Positions 8,444 to 16,825 of a stretch of 45,998 bases of DNA are shown here, piece after piece (the stretch's first letter is position 1; the number at the start of each line of letters is the position of its first letter). The position numbers and the translations under genes are program-made. The stretch comes from Puniceicoccales bacterium (GTDB lineage Bacteria > Verrucomicrobiota > Verrucomicrobiia > Opitutales > UBA953), in NCBI GenBank assembly GCA_031280235.1, contig JAITHA010000085.1, positions 1 through 45,998 of the forward strand, read 5' to 3'. Below the pieces are notes generated by a model, which saw only the letters and a list, made by a program, of their open reading frames with translations, made no database searches and had not been told where the DNA came from.

Positions 8444-8619
8444 ATCAAGCTTTTTTATCGGGGAAATTTTGGGCGGCTGAGGTGGCGTTTCGAAGTGGAT
8501 TGTGGCTAAAAGGGGGTGGAGAAGCGCGTTTTTGGTGAAAAAAACCGTTTTTGGCGAGAAAAGGTGGGAGTAGGTGTTGCCATGGTGGAGGATTCGCTCT
8601 TTTGCTGCCCGTCTTTTTC

Positions 8620-10422
8620 ATGCGAACTATCTGGCGTATTTCTTCTTACTTTCGGCGGCACCGTGTACTTTTCGCGCTCACGATGTTGCTTGCGATCATC
8701 ATGACGGGGGCCTCCCTTGCCATTCCCGGCGTTGTGCGCAGTGTGCTCTCGCGGATTGAGAGTGGGATAGGTGCCCAGTCTTTTCTGTTGGGTGCGGCGG
8801 CGATACTTGGCCTGCAATTTGTGCGGGAACTTTTCAACTGCTTGCGCATCCGCATCAACAATGTCGCTGAGCAGCGCATTTTGACAGATATCCGCCGGGA
8901 CCTGCACCAGCGGCTTTTGAACCTGCCCGTGGCGTTTTATGACCGGAACAAAAGCGGGGAACTGGCGTCGCGCGTCATCGAGGATGTGGCCAATGTGGAG
9001 CGCGCCCTACTTGATGGGACGGAGCAGGGGCTGGCCTCGGTGCTCACACTTGTGGGTGTGGTGACGGCGCTTTTCTTGATGAACCCGTTGTTGGCCGTGG
9101 GCGTGTGCGCTCCCTTGCCCATCGTGCTGACGGTAGGCATCTGGTACAATGGGCGGACGAGCAAGCGGTGGAAGGGCGTACGCGAGGCAGCAGCAGAGTT
9201 GAACAGTTTGCTCGTCGAGGACATCCAGGGCAACAGGCTTATACAGTCTTTTGCTTTACAGGAGCGCGAGGCGCGCCGCTTTGACCTGCGTATGGGGGAC
9301 TTGGCCCGGAATATGCTAAAGGCGATGTTCCAGTGGTCGCTCTATAGCCCGGGGACGAGTTTCATCGCCAGCCTTGGGGTAATTTCCGTCTTCGTCGTCG
9401 GGGGCTGGATGATCGCGTCGCAATGTGCGGACTTTGGTTTCCCGGAGTTGATAGCTTTCTACATGTACGCCGTCATGCTCTATGAGCCGTTGGCGCGCAT
9501 GACGGGGCTGAACCAGATGCTTGCTGCCGGGCGGGCCTCCGGCAAACGCGTCTTTGAGATCCTCGATCATCCGCTGGACGTGGCCTCACCTGCCCAACCT
9601 GTACCGTTTCCTGCAGGCGCGCTCACGGTGGCGTTGCGCGATGTAAATTTTGCCTACGACGGGCGTGGCGAGATTTTGAAAGATTTTTCGCTAGAAATCC
9701 CCCCTGGAAAAGTGACCGCGCTCGTTGGTCACACAGGCGCGGGCAAGACGACGTTGGCAGCGCTCCTCATGCGCTCGTACGATGTGAAAAGCGGCAGCGT
9801 CGTTTTCAACGGCGTAGATGTGCGCGAATTCGACCTGTCCATTTTGCGACAGAATGTCGGGCACGTCGCCCAAGACCCATTTCTTTTTGATGGCACGATA
9901 GAGGACAATTTGCGCCTCGCCCGGGAGGATGCCAAGGAGGAGGAACTTCGCGCGGCCTTGGAGGCCGCTGCGGCCTGGGATTTCGTGAGCCGCCTGCCGC
10001 AGCAGATGAAGACGCAAATCGGCGAAAAAGGCGTGCGCCTTAGCCAAGGCGAAAAACAGCGCCTGACCATCGCACGGGTTCTGTTGAAAAACCCGCCGCT
10101 GGTGATTCTCGACGAGGCGACTGCGAGCGTGGACACGATAACGGAACGGCAAATCCAGCAAGCGCTCGATAACCTGCGCCAATCAAGGACAGTCGTTGTC
10201 ATCGCGCACCGCCTCTCCACCGTTCGCAAGGCAGACCAGATCATTGTCCTTGATGGAGGCCGCATCCTCGAACGCGGCACGCACGACGAACTGCTCTTGC
10301 ACAAAGGCCGCTATGCCGACCTCTGGCGCCACCAAGCCGACATGGTGGAAGGAACGCCAATCACCGATATCGAAGGAGATCTCCACCAGAGCCCTCGTCC
10401 GCCCCAAAAACGCCAGCTATAG
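8620..10422 (+). CDS. MsbA-like ABC exporter (fused membrane and ATPase domains)
   Basis: A 600-residue half-transporter. Residues ~1-310 contain the six-helix exporter domain, and ~335-585 the ATPase domain: Walker A GHTGAGKTT (370-378), signature LSQGEKQR (near 474), Walker B LVILDEAT (near 494) and the H-loop IAHRLST. Length and order match the MsbA/lipid-exporter group; likely cargo is lipid A-core or another lipid, but drug exporters look the same at this level. The ATG at 8620 gives the usual short cytoplasmic lead; an in-frame TTG at 8551 would add 23 poorly conserved residues. It is divergent from the haem operon and is not its missing ATPase, since it carries its own membrane domain. 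Confidence 0.85.
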   Translation: MRTIWRISSYFRRHRVLFALTMLLAIIMTGASLAIPGVVRSVLSRIESGIGAQSFLLGAAAILGLQFVRELFNCLRIRINNVAEQRILTDIRRDLHQRLLNLPVAFYDRNKSGELASRVIEDVANVERALLDGTEQGLASVLTLVGVVTALFLMNPLLAVGVCAPLPIVLTVGIWYNGRTSKRWKGVREAAAELNSLLVEDIQGNRLIQSFALQEREARRFDLRMGDLARNMLKAMFQWSLYSPGTSFIASLGVISVFVVGGWMIASQCADFGFPELIAFYMYAVMLYEPLARMTGLNQMLAAGRASGKRVFEILDHPLDVASPAQPVPFPAGALTVALRDVNFAYDGRGEILKDFSLEIPPGKVTALVGHTGAGKTTLAALLMRSYDVKSGSVVFNGVDVREFDLSILRQNVGHVAQDPFLFDGTIEDNLRLAREDAKEEELRAALEAAAAWDFVSRLPQQMKTQIGEKGVRLSQGEKQRLTIARVLLKNPPLVILDEATASVDTITERQIQQALDNLRQSRTVVVIAHRLSTVRKADQIIVLDGGRILERGTHDELLLHKGRYADLWRHQADMVEGTPITDIEGDLHQSPRPPQKRQL

Positions 10423-10499
10423 GAGCACTCGATAGTGCAGTCACGAGGTGGAGGGCCAGATGCCTTTTCATTCAGCCTCCCATTGTGTGACGACACTGT

Positions 10500-12308
10500 T
10501 TAGAAATCACCTTGGGTGAGGGTGATTTCTTTGATGCTGGTGGCTGAGCGTTCGCCTTCGGGGATGCTGAGCTCCAAGCCGCGAAGGCCTGATTTTTCGA
10601 AGTGGATCCAGCCGATGGGGCGTGTGTTGTAGATTGTGGAATAATTTTGCTGGTTTTGGATAAAGCGTCCTTCGTCGGATGTGACTCGGAAGATACGGCG
10701 TGGCTCTGGCGTGTGTACGGAGCAGGAAATCTCGACAAAATAAAGTCCTGATTTGGGGATTTGGAAATCCCAGCGTGCTGTACTTTTTTCGTTCCAGCCA
10801 TCGATTTGATGGACGTGTTTCCATTCGCCGAATTTTTCCATCCATTTTCTTTTTGAGACCCGGCATTTTTCTGTTTTTGCAAAGAGGGCAGGCAGTTGAA
10901 GTCCGAACTCTGGATCCACGGCATGGGTATTGTTTACGCTGCCATTGGGTAGGGTGGTGATTTCGATGACGGCGGCCAGTTTATCTGGTTTCTGGAGTGG
11001 CGTGGAGATGACAGTCCATTCTCCATCGACAGCGGTTTCCAGCTTTTTTTCTGTTTTTTCCCGGGAGAGCAATTTGGCCGAGACGATTTTGGCTTTGAGG
11101 CCAGGGAGATGTAGTTTCCCAGTGCTTGGCCATCGGAAGACAATGAGGTATAGTTTTTCATTGTTAACAACGACGTCTCCCCAGGGCAGAGGGTGTTTCC
11201 AAGGCGAGGGTTTGGCCGAATAAATAGTCTGGGGATAAGCGGCGATCCATTCGCCGGTACCGCGCAGTGCGGCTTGTGCGGCGGCAGGGACTTCGCCGGA
11301 GGGATCTGGGCCGACGTTAAGCATATAAGTGCCTCCACGCGCGACGGTTGCGATTAGGTTGGAAAGGATTTTCGAGGGAGCTTTCCAGTTGGTGTCGTAC
11401 CAGGCGTAGCCCCAGGAGTCATTAGTGACGTCCACGCCTTCCCATAGGCCTTGGACGTTTTGGAGGGGGACTTCCATGTCGCCGAGAGTGCGGTAGTCTC
11501 CTAGGCCGTATCCTACGCGTCCTGAGACGAGGGAGTGGGGTTGGTTTTTGTGGACGAGATCTGTCAGTTGTTTTGCATATTTCCTGGGCATTCCACCTGG
11601 GGTATCGAACCATACCAGCTCGATATCGCCGTAGTTTTTAGTGATTTCATCGACTTGGGGCAGGCATTTTTTAATAAAATAATCGTGGAAGCTTTGTTCT
11701 TTTCCATGTTCATCTGTTTTGGGGCCATTGTTTCCGCCTGGGAAGGTCCAGTCTTGATTGTGAGAATAGTAGAAACCGAAACCTAGGCCGAGTTCTTTGC
11801 AGGCTTCGGAGAGTTCTTTCATGGGGTCGCGTTTAAAGGGGGAAGCATCGACGATGTTAAATGCATTGACTTTGGAGTGGTACATGGCGAAACCGTCGTG
11901 GTGTTTGCTGGTGATGATGATGTATTTCATTCCAGCGTCTTTGGCGAGGCGGGCCATTTTTTTTGCGTCGAATTTGCTCGGATTAAATTCTTTGGCGATG
12001 GCCTTGTATTGGTCAACTGGGATGTTGGCCATGGATTTGTTCATGATCCACTCGCTGATACCGTAGTAGTTTTTCCCCTGCCATTTATTTTCGATATGAG
12101 AGTAGAGGCCCCAGTGGACGAACATGGCGTAATTTCCCGAGTCGAAGAAACGTCCGTGCCGTTGAGAAGTTTTGGAGACGAGTTCACGGTCGTCCCACAT
12201 TTTGTCCATTTCTTGGGCCCTGATGGATTGTGAGGCCGCGAGGGCGGCGATGCAGGCGCTCAGGAGAGCTTTGTAGATGGAGGGATGCGGAAACATGGTG
12301 TGGCGCAT
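10500..12308 (-). CDS. Secreted alpha-L-fucosidase, GH29
   Basis: A 602-residue glycoside hydrolase that removes terminal alpha-L-fucose from glycans. A signal peptide is visible (YKALLSACIAALAASQSIRA, cleavage likely near residue 32). The catalytic barrel shows GH29 landmarks: FVHWGLYS (63-70), SKHHDGFAMY (134-143), and the nucleophile region ELVWFDTPGG with Asp235. A beta-sandwich follows, and the last ~110 residues (DGWNEKSTARWDFQIPKSGL onward) look like a carbohydrate-binding or DUF5077-like add-on. An ATG at 12296 is an alternative start. It lies 53 bases downstream of leuA on the same strand, with no clear terminator between. It suggests use of fucose-bearing host or algal polysaccharides. 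No other sugar-use genes are nearby. Confidence 0.93.
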   Translation of the reverse strand: MRHTMFPHPSIYKALLSACIAALAASQSIRAQEMDKMWDDRELVSKTSQRHGRFFDSGNYAMFVHWGLYSHIENKWQGKNYYGISEWIMNKSMANIPVDQYKAIAKEFNPSKFDAKKMARLAKDAGMKYIIITSKHHDGFAMYHSKVNAFNIVDASPFKRDPMKELSEACKELGLGFGFYYSHNQDWTFPGGNNGPKTDEHGKEQSFHDYFIKKCLPQVDEITKNYGDIELVWFDTPGGMPRKYAKQLTDLVHKNQPHSLVSGRVGYGLGDYRTLGDMEVPLQNVQGLWEGVDVTNDSWGYAWYDTNWKAPSKILSNLIATVARGGTYMLNVGPDPSGEVPAAAQAALRGTGEWIAAYPQTIYSAKPSPWKHPLPWGDVVVNNEKLYLIVFRWPSTGKLHLPGLKAKIVSAKLLSREKTEKKLETAVDGEWTVISTPLQKPDKLAAVIEITTLPNGSVNNTHAVDPEFGLQLPALFAKTEKCRVSKRKWMEKFGEWKHVHQIDGWNEKSTARWDFQIPKSGLYFVEISCSVHTPEPRRIFRVTSDEGRFIQNQQNYSTIYNTRPIGWIHFEKSGLRGLELSIPEGERSATSIKEITLTQGDF

Positions 12309-12361
12309 CTTTCGGCGTTTGCCGTGCGAGACAAGGCGGAAAGCTGAAAGGCGCCGGGGGG

Positions 12362-14041
12362 TCAGGATTGGCTGTTGACCCTGTTGAATGCGCTGATGAG
12401 GGCGAAGAGGCTGGCGCGCTCGATGCTACTGTCGATGCCGCAGCCCCAGTAGATCTCCTTGTCGCAGAGGCGTTGGAGGGCGACGTAAGCGGCGGCGTTT
12501 GCGGCGGAGCCGATGCCGAGAGCTTCGGAGTGGTAGGAGACGAGGAGGAAGTTTTTCCAGCCCTGTGCCTCAATGGCGTTGACGAATGCGTTGATGGGGC
12601 CGTTGCCTTGGCCGTGGAGAGTGTATGTGGTGTTGCGGTGTGTGACTTGGGCGCAGATGGCCAAGCCGCCGGGTGCCTCCAGATTTTTCTGTTCGAAGTG
12701 CCCTATCTGCAGAGGCGAGGCCAGGTTGACGAAGCGTTCGTGGAAGGCTTGGTGGATTTCGGCGGATGTGAGCTCCCGCTGTTTTGCATCGGCGATGGCG
12801 TTGATGGTGTTGCCGACTTGCGGGTGCATGGCCTTGGGGAGGTCGAGGCCGTAGTCGCGATGGAGGATGTAGGCGATGCCTCCTTTGCCGCTTTGAGAAT
12901 TGATGCGGATGATGGCTTCGTAGCTGCTGCCGATGTCTTGCGGGTCGATGGTCAGGTAGGGGACTTCCCAAGGGGCGTTGTTGTCGTTGGCCTGGGCGCG
13001 GCGGTCCATGCCTTTTTTGATGGCGTCTTGGTGGGAGCCGGAGAATGCGGTGAAGACGAGGTCGCCGGCGTAGGGGTGGCGCTCGTGCACGTTCATGCGA
13101 GTGCAGCGTTCGTAGGTGCGACGGATGTCGGCGAGCTTGTCGAGCTTGAGTTTGGGGTGGATGCCGTGAGTGTACATGTTTAGGGCGACGGTGACGATGT
13201 CGAGGTTGCCGGTGCGTTCGCCGTTGCCGAAGAGGGTGCCCTCGACACGTTGGGCGCCTGCCATCAAGGCCAGTTCTGTGGCGGCCACGCCTGTGCCCCG
13301 GTCGTTGTGGGTGTGCAGGGAGAGGATGGCCTTGTCGCGCTCGCTCAGGTGTTTGGCGAACCACTCAATCTGGTCGGCGTAAACGTTGGGCGTTGTCCAC
13401 TGCACGGTTTCCGGGAGGTTGAGGATGATGGGTGCGGTGGTAGTCGGTTCCCAGATGTCCATTACGGCCTCGCAGACTTCCAAGGCGTATTCCGGCTCGG
13501 TGTCGGAGAAACTTTCCGGTGAATATTGCAGGCGCATTCCCGGAAGGCTTGGTGCGAGTGTTTTGACGAGGGCAGCTCCCTCTTGGGCGATTTGCTTGAT
13601 GCTCTCGCAGGAAGCGTTGCCGAAGGTGATGCGCCGCTGCAGGGGCGAGGTGCTGTTGTAGATGTGGATGATGGCCCGTCGGGTACCGCGCAGGGCGTCG
13701 AAGGTGCGGCGGATGAGGTGCTCGCGGCATTGCACGAGTACTTGCACGGAGACGTCGTCCGGGATGAGGTTTTCCTCGATGAGCTTGCGGCAGAAGGCGA
13801 ACTCTGTGTCGCTGGCGGAGGGGAAGCCGATTTCGATTTCCTTGAAGCCGATGGAGACGAGGAGTTGGAACATTTCCAGTTTTTCGTGGATGCCCATTGG
13901 GCAGGCGAGGGCCTGGTTGCCGTCGCGCAAATCCACGCTACACCAGATGGGTGCGTTGGAAATGGTTTTGCCCGGCCATTGACGTTCGGGCAGGGAGATG
14001 GTTGGGAAAGGGCGGTACTTGGTAATGGGTGCGTTCTGCAT
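12362..14041 (-). CDS. leuA: 2-isopropylmalate synthase (long form)
   Basis: A 559-residue enzyme for the first committed step of leucine synthesis: acetyl-CoA plus 2-oxoisovalerate to 2-isopropylmalate. The HMGL-type barrel shows VDLRDGNQA with metal-binding Asp40, and HTHNDRGTG with His243 and His245, then GNGERTGN. The C-terminal ~130 residues are the LeuA allosteric domain that binds leucine (EALGIGSAANAAAYVAL), so feedback inhibition is expected. The opening (KYRPF, then W..K.I..APIWCSVDLRDGNQ) and length match the type-2 form of actinobacteria and yeast rather than the ~515-residue E. coli type. A promoter, Leu-rich leader peptide and terminator upstream suggest transcription control by leucine supply. 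Confidence 0.96.
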   Translation of the reverse strand: MQNAPITKYRPFPTISLPERQWPGKTISNAPIWCSVDLRDGNQALACPMGIHEKLEMFQLLVSIGFKEIEIGFPSASDTEFAFCRKLIEENLIPDDVSVQVLVQCREHLIRRTFDALRGTRRAIIHIYNSTSPLQRRITFGNASCESIKQIAQEGAALVKTLAPSLPGMRLQYSPESFSDTEPEYALEVCEAVMDIWEPTTTAPIILNLPETVQWTTPNVYADQIEWFAKHLSERDKAILSLHTHNDRGTGVAATELALMAGAQRVEGTLFGNGERTGNLDIVTVALNMYTHGIHPKLKLDKLADIRRTYERCTRMNVHERHPYAGDLVFTAFSGSHQDAIKKGMDRRAQANDNNAPWEVPYLTIDPQDIGSSYEAIIRINSQSGKGGIAYILHRDYGLDLPKAMHPQVGNTINAIADAKQRELTSAEIHQAFHERFVNLASPLQIGHFEQKNLEAPGGLAICAQVTHRNTTYTLHGQGNGPINAFVNAIEAQGWKNFLLVSYHSEALGIGSAANAAAYVALQRLCDKEIYWGCGIDSSIERASLFALISAFNRVNSQS

Positions 14042-14155
14042 GGCTGAGGGAGTTGGTGTGCAAGGCGTGCTGGCTGAGAGAAAATGTCGGGCGTACGAAA
14101 AGGTGGCCCAGATGTTGTGGATTGCGGATTTTTGCGACGGTTTCCGCAGCCGTGT

Positions 14156-14182
14156 AAAAAATAATCACTCCCCCAAGGGGAG
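14156..14182 (-). terminator. Rho-independent terminator in the leuA leader (attenuator)
   Basis: On the minus strand CTCCCC (14182-14177), loop TTG, then GGGGAG (14173-14168) form a perfect six-pair stem. After the TGA comes a T-rich tract TTATTTTTT (14164-14156). The gene behind it, mutL, is on the other strand, so there is no upstream minus-strand transcript to end. The terminator can only act on transcripts that begin just before it and run into leuA. Its 5' arm overlaps the last codons of the leader peptide. Confidence 0.7.
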
Positions 14183-14221
14183 GAGATTAAGAAGTCGAAG
14201 GAATGTGGCTTGTGCCCCCAT
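14165..14221 (-). CDS. leuL: Leucine-rich leader peptide of leuA
   Basis: An 18-codon frame, MGAQATFLRLLNLLPLGE, with six leucines (residues 8, 10, 11, 13, 14, 16), ends 123 bases before leuA. The Leu codons are CTT, CTT, CTT, CTC, CTC and TTG. No strong ribosome-binding site precedes the ATG, but many genes in this window also lack one. It starts only about 14 bases from the likely transcription start. A ribosome stalled at the CTT CTT pair (14194-14189) would cover the 5' arm of the terminator and favour read-through. Unlike the trp/leu scheme of enteric bacteria, the peptide's own end lies in the terminator stem, so the timing differs. The symbol is by analogy. Confidence 0.6.
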   Translation of the reverse strand: MGAQATFLRLLNLLPLGE

Positions 14222-14241
14222 GAATGATTTACGAGGGCGCG

Positions 14242-14270
14242 AATTGATGGTGTCCTGCGCAGAGCGTCAA
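14242..14270 (-). promoter_or_regulatory. Likely sigma-70 promoter for leuA leader
   Basis: TTGACG (14270-14265, five of six matches to the -35 box), a 17-base spacer, then TCAATT (14247-14242, three of six to the -10 box). Transcription would begin near 14235, giving a leader of about 195 bases that contains the Leu-rich peptide and the terminator. The -10 match is weak. Confidence 0.45.
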
Positions 14271-14327
14271 GGGTTTTGTGATTTTTGTTATTTCCAGTGG
14301 GCGCGGCTTTCGTAGTGCTTTCGCCCC

Positions 14328-16166
14328 ATGCCAGAAATCCGGGTATTGCCAGAGGATGTTGCCAGCCAGATCGCAGCAGGCGAGGTGGTTGAGCGTCCGG
14401 CGTCGGTTGTGAAGGAGCTTTTGGAAAACAGCCTCGATGCCGGTGCGACGCGCATCAGTGTGGAGTTTCGCCATGGCGGGCGGGCTCTGATCGTGGTTGA
14501 GGACAATGGGTGTGGCATGACGGCGGACCAGGCCGTGATGTCGCTGGAGATGCATGCGACGAGCAAGGTGCGTGCGGCGAGCGACCTTGAGGCCATCCGC
14601 ACGTTTGGTTTTCGCGGTGAAGCGGTACCGTCCATCGCGAGTGTTTCGCGCTTCACCTTGCGCACGCGCCCGGCGCAGGCACTCATGGGGACGGAGCTCG
14701 TCGTGAATGCCGGCCGACTACTCCAGCAAAAGGAGACGGGCATGGCGCCTGGCACGCGGATCGAGGTGGCGAATCTTTTTCACCCAGTGCCAGCGCGCCT
14801 GAAGTTCATGAAAACGGAGAACACCGAGGCGGCGCACATCACGCGCCTTGTGCGGCTCTACGCTGTGGCCCAACCGCAGGTGGGTTTTCTTCTCATGGAA
14901 AATGGGCAGGAGATTTTTCGTTCGCCCGCCTCAGACAATCTTTCCGACCGCGTCCGGGAAATCTGGGGGAAGCAGCTTGCGGCAGATCTTTTACCGCTGG
15001 CGCCAGTGGATGGGGTGGGGATGCGCTTGCACGGCTTGTTAGGCAAGGCGGGTGTGGGGCGCTCGACGCGCCAGGAGATGGTCACCATTGTCAACGGGCG
15101 CCCGGTGGACAGCCGGGTGCTCGCCTACTCACTCGTGGAGAGTTATCACACGCTTTTGCCGAAGGGGCGTTTCCCGCTAGCGTTTTTATTTTTTGAAATA
15201 GACCCGTATTGGGTGGATGTGAACGTGCACCCGGCGAAACGTGAAGTGCGTTTTCGCGATGAAGCCCGGGTGCGGCATTTTGTAATAAGCGCGGTGCTGC
15301 GTCATCTTGAAGAGACGAACGCAATCCCTCCCATTTTTGCGCCCGCTCCCACGGTCGTGCCCGGAGGAATTGCTGTGCTGGATGCGCGGTCGAGGCCGGA
15401 AGAAACTGCGGCAGCCGAAGAAAGTGCCCGCGTTGTCGATGTACCGTTGGTGTGTGCGCCAGCCGACGGGGCAAGCCGGGACAACTCGCTTGTGGTCGTA
15501 CCTCGTTTTTCCCACCAAGACGAAGCCCCGGCTCGTGTTGTTTCGCCTGTGGTGGCACCCCCGGTTTCGCCGCCGACAAATGCGCGTATTGGATGGCGCC
15601 TCGCCGGGCAGTTGCCCGATGAAATCTTGCTTTTTGAAACGCCGTCCGGATTGCTTGTTTTCAATCTGAAGGCGGCACGTGCACGGATTTGGTATGAACG
15701 CATTTTGCAGCGTTTTGAGAGAAACGACCTCGTTTCCCAACAACTTCTTCTCCCCATCCCATTGGAGCTGGAACCACTGGCAGCAAACATTCTCCGCGAA
15801 CGCCAGGCTTTTTTGCGTGAAGCCGGTTTTGACCTTGCTGAGTTTGGGCGAAATTTTTTTCGTATTCAGGCCGTCCCCGACTGGTTACCTGAGGAGGATG
15901 TTGAGCGCAGCGTGCGCGACATCCTCGCAGTGATTGGGCGTAGCCCCGGCGAAACCCAGCGCAAGCGTATCGCCTGCGAATTACTGGCGGGCACGGTGGC
16001 GGAATGGGCCATGCGCGGCAGTGGCGGCGCGCTCTCTGGCGGTACTGTGGACGAGGTGTTGCGGGAATTGTTTCTCTGCCGCCAACCGACGGTTTGCCCG
16101 CGCGGGCGGCCTATCTTTTTTGAGATGACACGAGCCGAGCTTTCGCGTCGCTTCGGGAACGAGTAG
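14328..16166 (+). CDS. mutL: DNA mismatch repair protein MutL, apparently without endonuclease site
   Basis: A 612-residue protein that links mismatch recognition by MutS to strand removal. The N-terminal GHKL ATPase is complete: AAGEVVERPASVVKELLENSLDAGA (start of motif I), VEDNGCGM, and TFGFRGEA (motif III). The C-terminal dimer domain occupies ~420-612. The metal-dependent endonuclease of most bacterial MutLs needs DQHAxHExxxE; at the matching place (446-457) this protein has NLKAARARIWYE. The second metal site, usually CPHGRP, reads CPRGRP at 590-595. Both changes suggest a nicking-deficient MutL, as in MutH-dependent E. coli. The gene is divergent from the leuA leader, and I see no strong ribosome-binding site before the ATG. 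Confidence 0.95.
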   Translation: MPEIRVLPEDVASQIAAGEVVERPASVVKELLENSLDAGATRISVEFRHGGRALIVVEDNGCGMTADQAVMSLEMHATSKVRAASDLEAIRTFGFRGEAVPSIASVSRFTLRTRPAQALMGTELVVNAGRLLQQKETGMAPGTRIEVANLFHPVPARLKFMKTENTEAAHITRLVRLYAVAQPQVGFLLMENGQEIFRSPASDNLSDRVREIWGKQLAADLLPLAPVDGVGMRLHGLLGKAGVGRSTRQEMVTIVNGRPVDSRVLAYSLVESYHTLLPKGRFPLAFLFFEIDPYWVDVNVHPAKREVRFRDEARVRHFVISAVLRHLEETNAIPPIFAPAPTVVPGGIAVLDARSRPEETAAAEESARVVDVPLVCAPADGASRDNSLVVVPRFSHQDEAPARVVSPVVAPPVSPPTNARIGWRLAGQLPDEILLFETPSGLLVFNLKAARARIWYERILQRFERNDLVSQQLLLPIPLELEPLAANILRERQAFLREAGFDLAEFGRNFFRIQAVPDWLPEEDVERSVRDILAVIGRSPGETQRKRIACELLAGTVAEWAMRGSGGALSGGTVDEVLRELFLCRQPTVCPRGRPIFFEMTRAELSRRFGNE

Positions 16167-16186
16167 AGAAAGTTGAAAACACGATT

Positions 16187-16258
16187 TTTTTAACCCAAGT
16201 TATGCCATAGAGAAGGCAGCAGTGCATTGTACAAAGAGGTAATGGTTCGGGTTAAAAA
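16187..16258. repeat. 10-bp perfect inverted repeat downstream of mutL
   Basis: TTTTTAACCC at 16187-16196 is exactly complementary to GGGTTAAAAA at 16249-16258, with 52 bases between. It lies in the 146-base gap between mutL and the strong terminator. As RNA it would close a ~70-base structure, but the inside does not fit a tRNA: no T-arm motif GTTCGA, no clear anticodon stem. Possible small RNA, mutL mRNA 3' end or protein-binding site; role unknown. Confidence 0.35.
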
Positions 16259-16312
16259 GTCTGCAGCGCGAGGATTGGAAGAATGAAGAGTGGAAAATAG
16301 CCTCTGTGCACA

Positions 16313-16349
16313 CGAAAAAATGCCCCTGTATCGCAGGAGCATTTTTTCG
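16313..16349. terminator. Strong bidirectional terminator between mutL and the HTH gene
   Basis: CGAAAAAATGC followed by CCCTG pairs with CAGG-A-GC then ATTTTTTCG: 16 pairs with one C/A mismatch (16324/16338) and a five-base loop (16329-16333). The A-run on one side and T-run on the other let it work for both the plus-strand mutL transcript and the minus-strand HTH gene, whose stop lies 34 bases away. Confidence 0.88.
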
Positions 16350-16382
16350 TTGTTATATGCTGATTCGGAATGAACCAGTTGC

Positions 16383-16793
16383 TTAGGCTGCGGTAGATGG
16401 CGAGCCTTCTTCCGCAGAACCACCCTTGGTGATTTTGTAGACGGAAGGCTGGGAAATGCCCAGTTCCTTGGAGATTTCAGCAGCGCTTTTGCCTTGGAGT
16501 TTCAGCTCAAGAACCTTTACGCGAACCTCGTCTGTGAGGCGGATACGCTTGCCCTTGGCTTTCGCCTTGGCTTTGACTTTCGGCTTCTTTTCACCTTTGA
16601 CCTTTTTCGGCTTGGCGTCTCCGAGTTCCTGGAGGGCCTTGATCAGGTCGGCATTGCTGCGGAAGCCCAGATCACGAAAGAGGGAACTCAGCTTACGTTC
16701 CTTCTCTAGGACTTTCCATTGGTCCTGCGCGGCTTTAACAGCTTGGTCAACCAAGGCTTTCTGGAGTTCTTCAAACGTTTCGGGTTTGCTCAT
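16383..16793 (-). CDS. Small DNA-binding protein: helical N-terminus, Lys/Ala linker, C-terminal HTH
   Basis: A 136-residue protein I cannot assign to a named family. Residues 1-58 are predicted helical and charged (EELQKALVDQAVKAAQDQWKV), suited to dimerisation. Residues 59-82 are a Lys/Ala/Gly-rich linker (PKKVKGEKKPKVKAKAKAKG). Residues 83-124 form a resolvase/Hin-like helix-turn-helix (EVRVKVLELKLQGKSAAEIS then KELGISQPSVYKITKGG). The order resembles nucleoid-associated or regulator proteins such as H-NS analogues: oligomer part, flexible basic linker, DNA-binding end. No recombinase or transposase catalytic domain is attached. It is a single-gene unit with its own strong terminator and a perfect palindrome 33 bases upstream, which suggests self-regulation (inference). 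Confidence 0.75.
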   Translation of the reverse strand: MSKPETFEELQKALVDQAVKAAQDQWKVLEKERKLSSLFRDLGFRSNADLIKALQELGDAKPKKVKGEKKPKVKAKAKAKGKRIRLTDEVRVKVLELKLQGKSAAEISKELGISQPSVYKITKGGSAEEGSPSTAA

Positions 16794-16825
16794 GTTTTTA
16801 TGATGTTGGTGGTTGTTGTTGTCAT

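Noticed and set aside
8428-8538. 36-codon plus-strand frame with a perfect AAGGAGAA site before its ATG
   Set aside because: The site is tempting, but the peptide (MNLILNQAFLSGKFWAAEVA start) resembles nothing and the same bases form part of the Fur-box-like site of the opposite operon.
10425-10438. GCACT-CGAT-AGTGC hairpin between the exporter and the fucosidase
   Set aside because: Only five pairs and no T-run; too weak to call a terminator.
12230-13183. 317-codon plus-strand frame opposite leuA
   Set aside because: Val/Asp/Gly-rich antisense shadow of leuA; leuA is certain.
16190-16255. Possible tRNA closed by TTAACCC/GGGTTAA
   Set aside because: No T-arm GTTCGA, no discriminator or CCA and no recognisable anticodon stem; kept only as an inverted repeat.
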